Positions 1 to 11,381 of a stretch of 64,000 nt of DNA are shown piece by piece. Numbering within the stretch: position 1 is the stretch's first letter; every line of letters begins with the position of its first letter. A program made the position numbers and the translations under genes. The notes under the pieces are model-generated. The model was given only the letters and a program-made list of their open reading frames with translations. It had not been told where the DNA came from and searched no databases. This DNA is from Nymphaea colorata. Its lineage: Eukaryota > Streptophyta > Magnoliopsida > Nymphaeales > Nymphaeaceae. The DNA lies in NCBI RefSeq assembly GCF_008831285.2, contig NC_045146.1:2568001-2632000 (forward strand). The letters are read 5' to 3'.

Positions 1-164
1 GGGTGATAAGAGGGAATAAGGAGTAGCGGTGACAAGGGAGAGAACGAAAGAAAAAAAAAGGAACGAACTCACTTGGCTGTTCGCCGGAAAGATTGTCGCC
101 GGAGAAGATGGTGATCGCCGGAGAAGGTCACAGGAAAGTGCACTCTGCCGTCGACGCCCACACT

Positions 165-177
165 GGCTCTGATACCA
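165..177 (-). promoter_or_regulatory. copia primer-binding site (left copy)
   Basis: On the minus strand this reads TGGTATCAGAGCC, the usual plant copia primer-binding site complementary to initiator tRNA-Met. It directly abuts the LTR at 178-332. The sequence left of it, rich in TCTCCGGCGA-type motifs, looks like copia leader similar to that beyond the other site at 3126-3140. It therefore implies a further element running out of the window to the left. Confidence 0.7.
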
Positions 178-332
178 TGTTACGAGAGAGAGAGAGAGGC
201 AGCAAAAAGTTATCTTGCATTACGTGACCCTAATCTCTATTAAGAGATTAGGGTTAGGGAAAATTACAAGAGAAGTCCACTAAAAGTAACAAAACATTTA
301 AAGAGACCTTCCCTAACTTCCTAATATTTCAG
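178..332 (-). repeat. copia LTR (3' LTR of the 0.3-3.4 kb element)
   Basis: The LTR starts on the plus strand with TGTTACGAG and ends near CTAATATTTCA. A purine-rich stretch on the minus strand (about 333-350, A-run then GGGG) precedes it like a polypurine tract. It shares layout with the LTR at 3141-3386: a GA repeat, then an ACCCTAATCTCT block, then CTTCCTAAT before the end. It is shorter and clearly diverged. The outer end is approximate. Confidence 0.55.
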
Positions 333-2048
333 AAAACCCCTTTTTTTTGTATCTTTAACACTTACTTCAATGGAGCTCACATCCTGAGAAGATTCTGATG
401 GTCGACCATGAGAGGGATCCTGCCGACGCGTGTATACCAATGGAGGGTCCTGGAACCACCTATTCATTGTCAGAGTAGGAGAGGGAAAAGACTGCAACGA
501 GACTGGAGGGATAGGTAGAGGAATAAGACATGGCATCTCAGATGACACAGAAGTAGGACTGAGACTCGAAGAAAGTGACATCCACACTGATATACTCTTT
601 GTGAGTTACCGGATCAAAACACTTGTACCCTTTTTGGTTTCGAGGATAGCCAATGAAAACACACTTAATGGCTTGAGCAACAAGTTTATCACGTTTGGGC
701 CCAAGAATGTGAACAAAACAAGTACAACCAAATACTTTAGGTGCAACAGGAAATAATCTTCGATTGGGATAAACAAGTTTAATCGGTACTTCGTGGTCAA
801 TGGAGGATGATGGTAAACGATTTGTTAGGTAACAAGCCATGAGTATGGCATCACCCCATAAGTATGCAGGTACATGATTATGAAGCATTAGGGTACGAGC
901 AACAGTTAGAAGTTGTCTATGTTTTCTTTCAGCAACTCCATTCTGTTGTGAGGTGTGGGGACATGTAAATTGGGAAGAGATACCATTTTCAACATAAAAG
1001 GTCATTAAGATAGAGGATTTGAACTCAAGAGCATTATCAGTGCGAATACACTTAACCAGAGAACCAAACTGAGTTTTTATTTCAATAATAAAGTTTTTGA
1101 GGATAGGTACTACTTCAGACCTTTCTTTCAAAAGAAATACCCAACTAACTCGAGAGTAATCATCAATAACAACCAGAAAATACCTAAACTTAGATCGGCT
1201 AGCAACCCTGCTAGGACCCCACACATCAACATGAAGAAGATCAAACAACCCTTGACTTGATGGACTAAGACTCGAAGGAAAACTACTACGAGTATGCTTG
1301 CCAAGTTGACAGGCCTCACATTGAAATGACTCTGGGACTGAAATGTGAGGTAGGATGGAATGAAGCTTGGACCCCGAAGGATGACCAAGTCTGAGATGCC
1401 ACTGAAAGGGTGTAGAATCTGATGTAGAAGAGGTAGCAGCAAGGCCCATAGGGACTGACAGGATGTAGACGCCCCCTTTTTCATAGCCACCACCAATAGT
1501 CTTCCCAGTTTGTAAGTCCTGAAATGAGCATGCACCAGGGTTAAAATAATGCGACAGTGTAAATCAATAGTCAACTGTTTAACAGAGAGCAAATTGGAAG
1601 GAAACTCAGGAGCGTATAAGACATGTGGAATGGTCATAGACTGAGAAAGCTTCACATCTCCATAACCCAATATAGGTGACATTCTGCCATATGCAATTTT
1701 AACATGATGTGGCTGAGAGAATCTATGCAACACAGTGAACAAACCAGGTCTACTGCAGAAATGTCTCGATGCTCCCGAGTCAATAATCCAAGAGATACTT
1801 GAATAAGGCGTGGATGTACCCATAGAGAGAGCTCGATCAATCAAAACAGTGGAAGTTGAAGCCTGTGAGACTCTGTGTGCCAAAAACTGTTCATACTCAG
1901 ATCTGTCAATGCTAACTGTGACTGTAGATCCAAAAAAGGAGGGATTCCTAGTTCCTTTATAATCATTCCCACCATCTGGTTTGCTAATCTCAGCCATATT
2001 AAACACAGCAGGGAGCACCAAAACAATTTTGCAGCAGTTTGAACACAC
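333..2048 (-). pseudogene. Ty1/copia pol remnant: protease, GAG-pre-integrase, integrase
   Basis: This is a degraded copia polyprotein read on the minus strand. About 1650-2048 carries the aspartic protease, with the DSGAS active-site motif and an LLSVKQL block. About 538-1449 carries the GAG-pre-integrase (WHLRLGHPS, CEACQLGKH) and the integrase core, with its D,D-E residues in HVDVWGP, IRTDNALEF and QQNGVAERKHR. A frameshift near 1548 separates protease from integrase. After the integrase the frame runs into a linker ending about 340. Reverse transcriptase and RNase H are absent, and almost no gag can be seen before the protease, so the element is non-autonomous. It is a relic of a class I transposon. 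Confidence 0.9.
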
Positions 2049-3125
2049 AAAAGAACATCCAACTTATAATTAATCAGTCAGGTAAGGGGCTGATCAACAA
2101 CACAGAACTCAACAATATCACTCGCAGTCGCAGCACCACTGTCACACGTCAAGGGGCTGATCAGCAAAGTAGAAATCAACAATATCACGCGCAGCACCAC
2201 TGCCACATGCCACTAATGTCACAATGATGATTATGCCAACATCTTCTAACGACAGCCAACAAAAAAAAAACGTATTTTCAGACAACTTCAGACCTTCCAA
2301 CGTGACCTCAAACTTCAACGACATAAGAAAACAGTGTTGTGCGTCATTCCACGACTTCTACAAAAACAATCAGACTTGCCTGCACGACATTGGTTTCCTC
2401 CACATGAATTCAAGAATGCATCGACTTAGGGTTTTAAGAAACCCTAACTTGAGCAAACAAATCTGCCCAAGATGTGAGCAGACTTGCTCACAGAAGTCTG
2501 CCCTAGAAAATCAGACGTGAGAGAGTAGGAAGGAAGTACCAATAGATTGTGTAGGTCCCCAAATGTTCATGTTACAGCCAACAATCTTGAGAGAGAAATG
2601 TCCTTAAGACATTAACCAATGTAGACTCCCTCACAGCTGTGCATATAAATTTCTATTGATGTCCACAACTTCAATGTATCCACGTCCAGAGATTGATATA
2701 TATATATTTATCAGATCTGATATGATCCACATTTCAGGCTGATCTTGTCGTCTCCCACACAGCAACGACCAATGTGATCTGGCCTGAGTTTCTTCTTCAA
2801 CAGCAGCAACTAAGAAGCTTCTGATACAACCCTTTTCAGTCTTCCACGTTCCAAATCAGAGAGAAAAAGAAAAACTGTTCCACAGCAACTCCCACCCGCA
2901 ACTTCCACGTAGTTGCTTATGCTGCACTACATCCATGTTAGGGACCTAATCACACATACCTCTCACGTGTGATTAGGTTTCCCTTCCACACTGTCCACTA
3001 TTTCTCGATCAGCAGAGAGAAGAGAGAAAGGAAGGGTAGAGAAAGAAAAGGAAAGAAATAGGAAGAGATAGAATAGGAGAAGAGATCGCCGGAAAATCAC
3101 ATCAGCCGTCACCGGATTGAGATAA
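2049..3125 (-). other. copia internal leader region, gag not recognisable
   Basis: This is the stretch between the primer-binding site and the protease, where gag should lie. No gag motif (such as a CCHC zinc knuckle) can be read. It contains two imperfect direct copies, about 2082-2141 and 2151-2206, sharing GGGGCTGATCA and CAACAATATCAC, which suggests local duplication. Two bases of homology to known gag cannot be shown by eye. Confidence 0.4.
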
Positions 3126-3140
3126 CCAGCTCTGATACCA
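3126..3140 (-). promoter_or_regulatory. copia primer-binding site (right copy)
   Basis: The minus strand reads TGGTATCAGAGCTGG immediately after the LTR at 3141-3386. It sits where minus-strand DNA synthesis of the element at 178-3386 would be primed by initiator tRNA-Met. Confidence 0.75.
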
Positions 3141-3386
3141 TGTTGCAAAAGATGGAGAAAAGAGAGGGAACACAAGAGAAGAGAACTAGAGGGAGAGAGA
3201 GAGAGCAAGAACAAACAAAACGTACTTTCATTGCTAACCCTAATCTCTTATTTGAAGAGAGAATAGGGGTCGGTTAGTGTCTTTACACAAGAGAGACACA
3301 AAAAGATATAAATGACTCAAGAAGACTCTAACTTTTAAGTAATCAGAAAACTACCACACTTAAATATAAACTTCCTAATTTCAACA
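3141..3386 (-). repeat. copia LTR (5' LTR)
   Basis: On the plus strand this runs from TGTTGCAAAAG to TTTCAACA, giving TGTTG/CAACA short terminal inverted repeats as expected of an LTR. It abuts the primer-binding site at 3126-3140. Together with 178-332 it bounds an internally deleted element of about 3.2 kb. A CA-rich microsatellite lies just outside at about 3390-3427. Confidence 0.65.
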
Positions 3387-3651
3387 TATATATACACACA
3401 AACACACACACACACACACCGACACCCACATGTACAAGTGAAAGTTTTGAAAAATAAAAAGTACAATGCAATAAATTTGGGGTAAGTCCAAGCGATCCTG
3501 GCAGCTATGCTTTGGTTGCTTTTCTTGATTCTGTTTCCTTTTGTATTGCCGAAATAGCATTAAGTGCTACATTCCATTATTTATTATATTTTATTTGAGC
3601 AGATAATCTGATATAACCTTTTCTTTGTGTTCCACAAAATTTTCATGGTAG

Positions 3652-6600
3652 AGGGCCATGGATTTCTTTCTTCACTTATGGGGGCTGGAGGCGAGTGTCA
3701 TGGATATCGTATCCGAATTGTTGGTCACTCTTTAGGAGGTGCAGTAGCCACCTTGCTTGGAATACGGGTAAGTGTTCATATGTCCACTGTTGTGTTGTAT
3801 AGTTTTTTTTTTTTTTGCTTCTAATTTTACTACAGAGTACAGTCTTTCAATTTGCTTTGTTTAAGTCTTGCAATAATGTAAACTTTATATGTCTTCTATA
3901 GCAGATAAATTATTTTCTGATGAGCTGTTTGTAGTTCAGCTCATTCTTTGCCTCAGCCCAGTCATTACTTTGTTAACTTGGTCATTGCTGTACTATGACC
4001 TTACTATCAAGTATCAACAATGAAGTAGCTAGTTTACTTGTTTTCAAACTGATAGGTTACTTGAATTTGTCATGAATCTGTTCAAATGTGCTTTGGCTTA
4101 TGAAAGTTTAGTTCCAAAATATAAGTTTGACCTTTACATGTCATGCCATTGCTGGATAGTAATTAGATAATTTAGATTATTATATATTTATATCATATGT
4201 CAGATAAATGTGATTACCTTACTATTGGGATGTAAGCGGAACGTAGCGTTGAATGTAATCCTAGAGACACTTCTGTGTGTCAATCGCCTTTGAGCATCCA
4301 AAGATCTATGACACACAGATACGCCAGTTCACATGCCACACCCATGGCAACACGATGCGAGCGTGCCTGTGGGTTTGGTACTGCTTGGGTATGGCAGTCC
4401 TCACAAAAGAAAAGGAAGAAGAAAAAGAAACAGGGGGTAGAAAAGAGGAGGAGGAGCAAGAGTTACCTGGCTGCAGCTGGAGAGGCAGGGCTGGACTGTA
4501 ATATGTTTAGCCTCTCTATAATTTCCTTTTTGTTTCAAGCTTTTTTTCTTTTATTGTCATTTACAAAAAGATACTCGTTTTATAAAGTTTTCTTTCAATT
4601 TTATTTCAGCAAGAGACTTTTGTCAACCTTTTTACGCACACACACACATATTGCCATACGTGCACCAAAGTTTTCTTGAAACCAGCTGTATCTGCAGCCA
4701 GACCTTTTGTGACATAGCAAAGATCATATGTAGACTTAGGTTAATTCGACATAGAACTGTAAATTGAATACAAAAATGGAGAAATTATAGCTATAGTTTC
4801 ATGCTTGGACTAATAAAAAATGAAGCATTTTTCCCTTTTCTCCATAGTAGTATGCATGGCCATTCTTGGTGCCACACACATTAATTCTTGGGGGTTGTAG
4901 CTAATTAACTGTGTAGATTGACCCTTTAGATTGTTCTTCCTATGGATGCACAACATGCTGCCACTTCTATTTTGCTAGTCCCATTTGAGATTCGGCTGCT
5001 GAATTTAACAAAATTCTTGGTTATAGCATTAATGTTTTTTCCTGGAACAAGCTTTTTCTGGTTCTTATATTTAATTCTGAAATTCTGTTCATAGAATCAT
5101 TACTTTCTCCTAAAAATATAGAGTCAGATCTATAGTGTAATTGTTTCTGTACCCTGCCAAATCATCATGGAAGAGTTCTTATTGATTAAATTGATTTTAA
5201 TGATGTGCTATTTTTGAAAATGTTGATAACCAGAGTAAAATAGGAATGACATCAAAGCATCTGATCAAATTTTATTGAAGCCTACAGATTTCGTCCATTT
5301 CCCTTTTTGCATATAGAAGGCTCTGAATGATATTCAAATATCGCTTTCTCATGAGTCATGATTGCTTTTTCATTCTGCAGCTATGTCGAAAATATCCAAA
5401 TTTGCATGTCTATTCATATGGAACACTTCCTTGCGTTGATCCAGTAATTGCAGAAGCATGTTCACACTTCGTAACAAGGTTCTCTGTTGTTGTTATTTTT
5501 CTTGTCAGTTGGTTCAATTTTTTCATGTATGTGCACTGTATACTGCTATACAATGTTCTTACTCTTTAGCTAGTCTATCATTGGCTACATTACTAGTTCA
5601 ATACGTGTTAACCAATTTTATGTTGTTATGCTTGACAACTTTTTCTCTGGATATTGCAGTATTATATACAATGATGAGTTCTCGGCACGACTTTCAATAT
5701 GTTCAGTCCTCAGGTTACGTGCTGCAGCAATTGCAGCCCTTGCTCAGGATTCTTCTGCTAATTCAGCTATGATATGCAAGCTTGCCAGAAGGATTTTGCA
5801 AACAAATCAATCTCATGCAACGGGAGAGAAAGAAATTTTTTCTTCTCCTTTTACTGAGAATTTGCCTGCTGTGGATAGTAGCCAATCCTACAGAAGGCGG
5901 CACTATATTTATACAACCGAAGGTTCACTTTGTTGATGTGTTTTTTTGGCTTTGGCTAGGCATCATTCTTATTGTCCACTAGAGGCAGGAATGCAATTTT
6001 GCAAACTTGCAGTCAGTCAATTTCCTTTCACCAAGATTTGAGGATTTTGGATTGTTTTTTGTTTCTTTTCATGTCAGAGGCTTCTTCAAGCCACTTATCC
6101 ATGAGAGAATTTCGACTAACATCGACTTAACTTGGTACAGGGAGTGAACGAGTCCAAGATATTCTCATCCAAGAAGCAAATGCCATTGTAGATGTCTCCA
6201 CTTCAGAAAAATGTATAGACTTTTTTGATGAAAATATTTATGGAACCAATCATGATACACGACCTTATCCTGGGGCTGCAAATGATCTATTCCCTTCTGG
6301 AGATATTTTAATTCATATTTCTGATGGTGAATCATCAACTCAGCCTTCTAAACAGGAACCCCAGGAAGTGTTTCTCCCAGGCCTTATCATTCATATAATA
6401 CCAGAAAGCAGGAAGACATTTTTAGCTCTCTGTAAAAGCTGGAAAGGTCATGGTGAAGATGGAAACTTTAGAGCTTACATAGCTAGCAGAGAGACTTTTA
6501 AGGATCTTGTGGTTTCACCCTACATGTTCCTTGACCATCTGCCGTGGAGGTAACTAGTCTTTGTTTCTTGTTCATATCCCTTTATTTATTGTATATGCTT

Positions 6601-7851
6601 GAAACTTTGTATTTGTTTTCTTTCATAAACACAAGAATTTCCCAATGGACTTCTCTTGGTTTGTCCATAAACTGACTCAACTTCCATATTGCTAAGGATA
6701 TATCCAGATTGGTAACAGTTACATATAAAAGTTACTCAATCAACGACCGATATGACTTGTTGTCCACAGTCTCAGACTCATCACCATGCAGGTGTGACCG
6801 AGAATTCATAGGAATATTGGCCAGTTTGGTACCAAGCATACCTGTTTTCTGCAGCAAATCAAGTACATACTTTCTCTGCGAAAGGACAGTACCTTCTTTA
6901 TTCCTGGTTACTTCAGTCTCCAAGAAGCATCTTAGAGGACCTAGGTCTTTGGTTACAAATGTTTCTATAAATATTTCTTTGTTTCTGCAATTTCTTGTTC
7001 ATTGTCACCAGTTAATATGATGTCATCTACATAAGCTACCATTACCACAATACCTTTTGCACTCCTTTTTATGAACATGGAGTGGTCAGGGGGAGACCTC
7101 TGAAAACCGAATTCTGACATCACCCCAAATATCTTATGAAACCGCTTGTGGAGTTTGCTTCGAACCGACTACATTGCCAACAACCCAGTATTCTATGAGA
7201 GGACAAAACATATAAAGGTAGATTGTCATTATGTTCGTGATCTAGTACAATCATGACCTATATCGACTGTTCATGTGTCCTCAGAAATCCAAATTGCTGA
7301 TGTGTTTACCAAGCCTCTTCCACTCGAAGATTTTACGAGATGTTGTAACAAGCTGAGCATGATTGAATTCCATGCTCTAGTTTGAGGGGAGTGTTGAAGA
7401 AAATAGATTATATATAGAGGTTTTTAGTAAATTAGCAGAAATTATGATGTCATTCTTTAGAAGATCTCTTTATTATTTTTGGTTCAGTTTAGGTACCCAT
7501 TATGTAAATTTTCTGCCGCCGCTAGTCCCTCTTTAATATGGATTATGTAATGAGAATAGATCTCTCTCTCTCTCTCTCGCATTTAGTTCTCTTCAACCTC
7601 ACTTGACATATTCCTTTTCCTAAATCGTTAGCATGTCTTGCAGTATGTCTATGCTTCAAACTGTCCCATCCATATGCTTTTGCTTCTGTTTTTATCTCGT
7701 TGAAAAATTTCCTTGTATTTCCCCCAGTATCTCATCTTCCCCTGTGCATTGTGATTTCAGGTGTCATTATGCACTGCAAAGGGTACTAGAAGAACGGGGA
7801 ATTTGTGGTAAACTTGAGGACAACTTCCTATGTGAAGGTGTAACTGTCTAA
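3652..7851 (+). CDS. class-3 lipase (DAG-lipase-like), C-terminal five exons; 5' part not in window
   Basis: This is a serine lipase of the alpha/beta-hydrolase class 3 type, probably acting on acylglycerols. Exons are 3652-3767, 5381-5478, 5660-5922, 6141-6549 and 7761-7851. All junctions are GT-AG and the phases close, giving 324 codons plus stop. The first exon holds the nucleophile elbow GHSLGG (3723-3740). The second has YGTLPCVDP with the likely catalytic Asp. The end of exon four and the last exon read DHLPWR|CHYAL, with a candidate His. The region before the lipase elbow (N-terminal membrane and lipase N-domain in this family) is missing. Its exons either lie left of the window behind the copia element or were lost. 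The start of the first visible exon is my choice, using a TAG acceptor at 3649-3651. The last intron holds copia debris. Confidence 0.8.
6700..7145 (-). pseudogene. copia reverse-transcriptase fragment in lipase intron
   Basis: The minus strand carries the catalytic YVDDIILTG motif (about 7015-7045), preceded by FGFQRSPPDHSMFIKR and followed by SQRKYVLDLLQKTGMLG and an SYRSLI block. These are standard blocks of copia RT. Stops and frameshifts interrupt it. It lies wholly inside the intron between 6549 and 7761 and opposes both the host gene and the adjoining RNase H piece. Confidence 0.85.
7146..7391 (+). pseudogene. copia RNase H C-terminal fragment and polypurine tract
   Basis: The plus strand reads NNPVFYERTKHIKVDCHYVRD, then an in-frame stop, then IADVFTKPLPLEDF and a terminal FHALV stop. 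This is the conserved C-terminus of copia pol. It is followed by TTTGAGGGGAG, a typical polypurine tract. The strand is opposite to the RT fragment that directly abuts it, so the element was rearranged by an inversion near 7146. Confidence 0.85.
7392..7597 (+). repeat. copia 3' LTR
   Basis: The LTR begins TGTTGAAGAAAATAG right after the polypurine tract and ends near CTTCAAC, giving TGTTGAAG/CTTCAAC terminal inverted repeats. It carries a TC microsatellite (7560-7579). It is about 206 bp and lies within the last lipase intron. Confidence 0.65.
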
Positions 7852-9300
7852 GAGTGGCCTGATGATCAAATGAACCATGGTAGCAATTCTATTTTATTTT
7901 CATATTTGTGAGGGTCTCAATCAAATGGGCAGAGGCTTGATTTCAGAAAATGTATATTCTTGTATCCATCAACAATTCTATTCTATATTTGTAATCTCAT
8001 TAAGATAGTCAATTCTATCTGTTGTATATGCAAATGCAGAATGATGCTATTTCCATTGGATGGAAGATGCATTTGATGTCATGCTGACATCTTATATGCT
8101 AGTCCAACTGTTTAACAGCTCGTTTATTATGGGTTCTGTAGATCAGTAGCAGACTAGCAGTATGTTATATTTGACCCTGATGAGAAACAAAATGTACAAT
8201 TAACGAGACCTGCAAACACTATTGTATTGGTGACACACTCTCTGATCAATTATTAGTTATTTCTTTTCATCTCATCAGGCAGGAAGGGATAATAGCTGAT
8301 AATACTAATATTTGCAAATTTCTCTTTGTCAATAAGGAGTCTTTGTCTCTGTTGAAACAGAAGCTTATATCTGCGTTTTGTTGGATGACGGTAATAACTT
8401 TTTCTTCTCTGACGCACTTTCGTTTTTAAACTGCATTTTCCTTCTTGGCCAAGTGAAACGTTACAGTGATCTGTCTGTCTTGTCTTACATAGGCTTGCTC
8501 AGTGATTGCTAATACTTTGATGGCAAAACAATTTGTGTGGTGTCTAGACTGCATACTTTATGTGATGGAAGGTCTCGGGATGTTTCTCACTAGAGCCATG
8601 TATGTGATGTCCAAAATTTTCAGTTGTTTCAAAAATATGGAAGCAGCTTTGCTTGTTTCATTAGTAAGCTGTGGAATTTGTGTGCTTACATCCCTAATAT
8701 GCTTGATACATACGCTTAGTGTTAAACAACACTTATGATTGTGTTTTTCTTACCTTGGATTTTCTGTCCACTGTATCTAAAAGTTAAATGGGTAAAAGCT
8801 AGCTTTTTGGCTTAGTTTATACACCAGAGCATGATCTTTTCTTCTGACTTACCAAAGTTGTAGTTGTCTAGCTTGAAAACAGAATGGTAGTGAAAGGAAT
8901 CGTTTGGAAGTCCGGGTCTCAGCTCCGTGACATTTTCTATCTCTGTTCTGACACCTGTTGGCAGGCAAAACTATCCGGACACTAGTTTCCTGCTTAGTTG
9001 TAAACCAGGCTTTGTCATTCGCTTTTGACTCGTTGAAGTTTTACGCTGAAATGGAAATAATGGTGAAGAAACGTTTGAATTATTTTGGGAAATTGTTCAA
9101 AGTTTTACCTCAATGTGAGGAGTGTTTTACTTCCATAAAGAAAGAGGCATACCATAACTGGCCGGATTAAGGGCTTGAACAAGCAGTTCTTTAATTTGAT
9201 TCTTGGGAGCGTTATACCTTTGTGTTTTAAATGGTGAAGCGTAGTATCTAAGTTGAAGTTGAAGGGTGTACTGTTGCCATCGTTGATGTTGACACAGCTG
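7852..9300 (+). other. lipase 3' flank, no recognisable gene
   Basis: This follows the lipase stop. Short open frames occur (for example 8502-8738 and 8958-9170) but none has recognisable domains. Part of it may be 3' UTR, but no clear polyadenylation signal decides this. Confidence 0.4.
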
Positions 9301-11213
9301 AAGACTGTGGAGGAGGGAGACCTTTTTTTTTTTAAAATTTTATTTTTATATATTGGGAGTTGGGGGAGAGAGGTGCTTTAGGATCTCTTTCCTGGGTGGT
9401 GGGTTTGACATTTATTGGAATTTGTCTTAGTTTTCTAGACGATATATTTATGCACTTCTGTTTTTGAGATAAATTACCATATCCGACTTCCTGATGTTGC
9501 TTAATGTGATCCAAAGTCAAAATATAAATTCTAATTATTGGAAATGAAACGTCGAATTTGGATTTTTACATGTAATTAGATTTCGGATATCTGCAGAACC
9601 CAGGTGTATACCGGATTTGGTGAGAATCATCTAGTTTCTGATCGGATGTGAATTTTTTTACTAGATCCAATTACTAAAGTTGGACCCAAATGCAATATGA
9701 GATTGCATGGGAACATTGACAATTTGACATCATTAGCTACAGCGTGGTTACAATGGGTGTTTGATGGGCCTTAATAATAGTAATTGATAACAACAACAAC
9801 CATAATAATAATGACGATAAGTGGGTCATTCCATTTTTTTAATGGAAAATTTCACTTTAGAGTCTTTCTTTTGGCTATAATTTGAAATCCACCTTTTTTT
9901 TTTCAACTTTTCTTAATACGAGTTCCACTTTCGCTGACAACTGGTCGGAAAGGACTTCCAGTTAAATTATGATATGTTAAAAGCCTGATCTCCAGCATTG
10001 TCTTTTTAAATTAAAAAAATATATATTTTTTCCTTTTCATAAATGGAAAGGACATCATTGTCCTTTCTTGCGTCGGGTCCTCATTGCCAGTAAAACGGAG
10101 GCTCATACCAAAAAGTCAGATAAATGGGAACCGTATTTGGATTTATCACCAAATGGGTGGCAGCTTAAACCATGTGAAATTCTTTTCTCTGAATATTCAG
10201 AATTTAGACTCTATCTTGGGGTTTAAAGCAAAAATTTTCTACTAAACTAGAATTTAGTTAATTTATTGGACTAAAGCTGAAATCATGTTGTACATGCGAT
10301 CCTTGTCAGGTTATTGACCTCTTCCAGATGAGTTAGAAAGCCAAAAAAAAAAAAAAAAGAAAATCAATAAACAAATAAAAACAGGAGAAAAGTATAGCAG
10401 ATGACGTTAAGACACCCTTGTCAATATGGCACCTGTCAAATTTGTGTCAATCTTTTCAGAGACATTCAATAAAATTGAAACTATTTGTATCAGTTAAAAT
10501 TCAGACACATCCGATAAAATTGAAACGATCTGTATCAGCCAATAATTCAGACGATCTTTGCATTTGCATTTGCAGCAGGACACCTCAGGTCCCTGGAAGC
10601 ACTTATAGCTTCTAACAATGTGTCATGAATTTGAAATAACCAAAATACTTTATGGCAAAATTGAAATGAGTTTTTTTTTTTAAATACCTTTATAAAGTTA
10701 CCTAAATACCCCTCAGGTTAAATAATGGGGACACGGCTTCCCATGTTAGCAGCATAACGGAGCATGGGCAGACGGAAGGGGGTCCTCCATGGGCCCTAGG
10801 TTTACCTTAATTTTTTTTTAAAATTACATGTAAATTTTAAAAAATTGTACACTTTTTATATAAAAATTTTGAAAAATGGTATTTCGATCCGTTGTCAAAA
10901 TTCAGAAAGTTTAATTCGGCCCTCAGCTTTTGCGTGCATAACTCTCGGATCATCTGAATATGAAGAGGGGTTTATAGTTTTTATTTTTCAAAAGGAAATT
11001 TAAAACATTTAAATTTATATAATAAAAATAAAGAGATAATGTAAACATTATGAAAGACCAGTGGGGCTGAAGTCATCTTTGAGTTTAGCTAAAAGGACAA
11101 TACGGGGAACACCTTTTCTTGTATTGTGCATCAGCCTTTTTGCTTTTTTTTTTTTTTTTAATACTTTGAACACAAAGGAGAGAGCAAGGACTAAGGGGGA
11201 CACTAGTTTCAGC
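9301..11213. other. AT-rich intergenic sequence
   Basis: No coding potential was seen. About 10745-10935 resembles a second copy at about 57140-57310: both have GGGCCCTA or GGGCCCC near the ends and AAAATTTTGAAAAAT-like cores. This suggests a dispersed low-copy repeat of unknown type. Confidence 0.4.
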
Positions 11214-11381
11214 CAGTGGCGGAGCTATTTTTTAGTTTGCCCACACCAGCCTATAAAATTTGCCTATGTACTTACAAAAACTTCACTAATTTTTTGGATT
11301 TTTTTTTACATATAAGTGCTTCTTAAAATTTTCAATTTAAACTTAGAGTGCCATCAACCAGAAATTTCTAGCTTCGCCACT
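11214..11381. mobile_element. hAT-like MITE, copy 1
   Basis: The termini read CAGTGGCGGAGCTA and TAGCTTCGCCACT, imperfect inverted repeats of about 13 bp. They are flanked by AGTTTCAG and AGTTTTTG, an imperfect 8-bp target duplication (6 of 8). Length is 168 bp with no coding capacity. Part of it matches 46060-46190 in opposite orientation. Eight-bp duplications point to the hAT superfamily. Confidence 0.5.

Noticed and set aside
8502-9170. Two open frames (78 and 70 codons) downstream of the lipase
   Set aside because: No domain, no splice logic linking them to the lipase and no coding-like composition. They probably lie in the flank or UTR.
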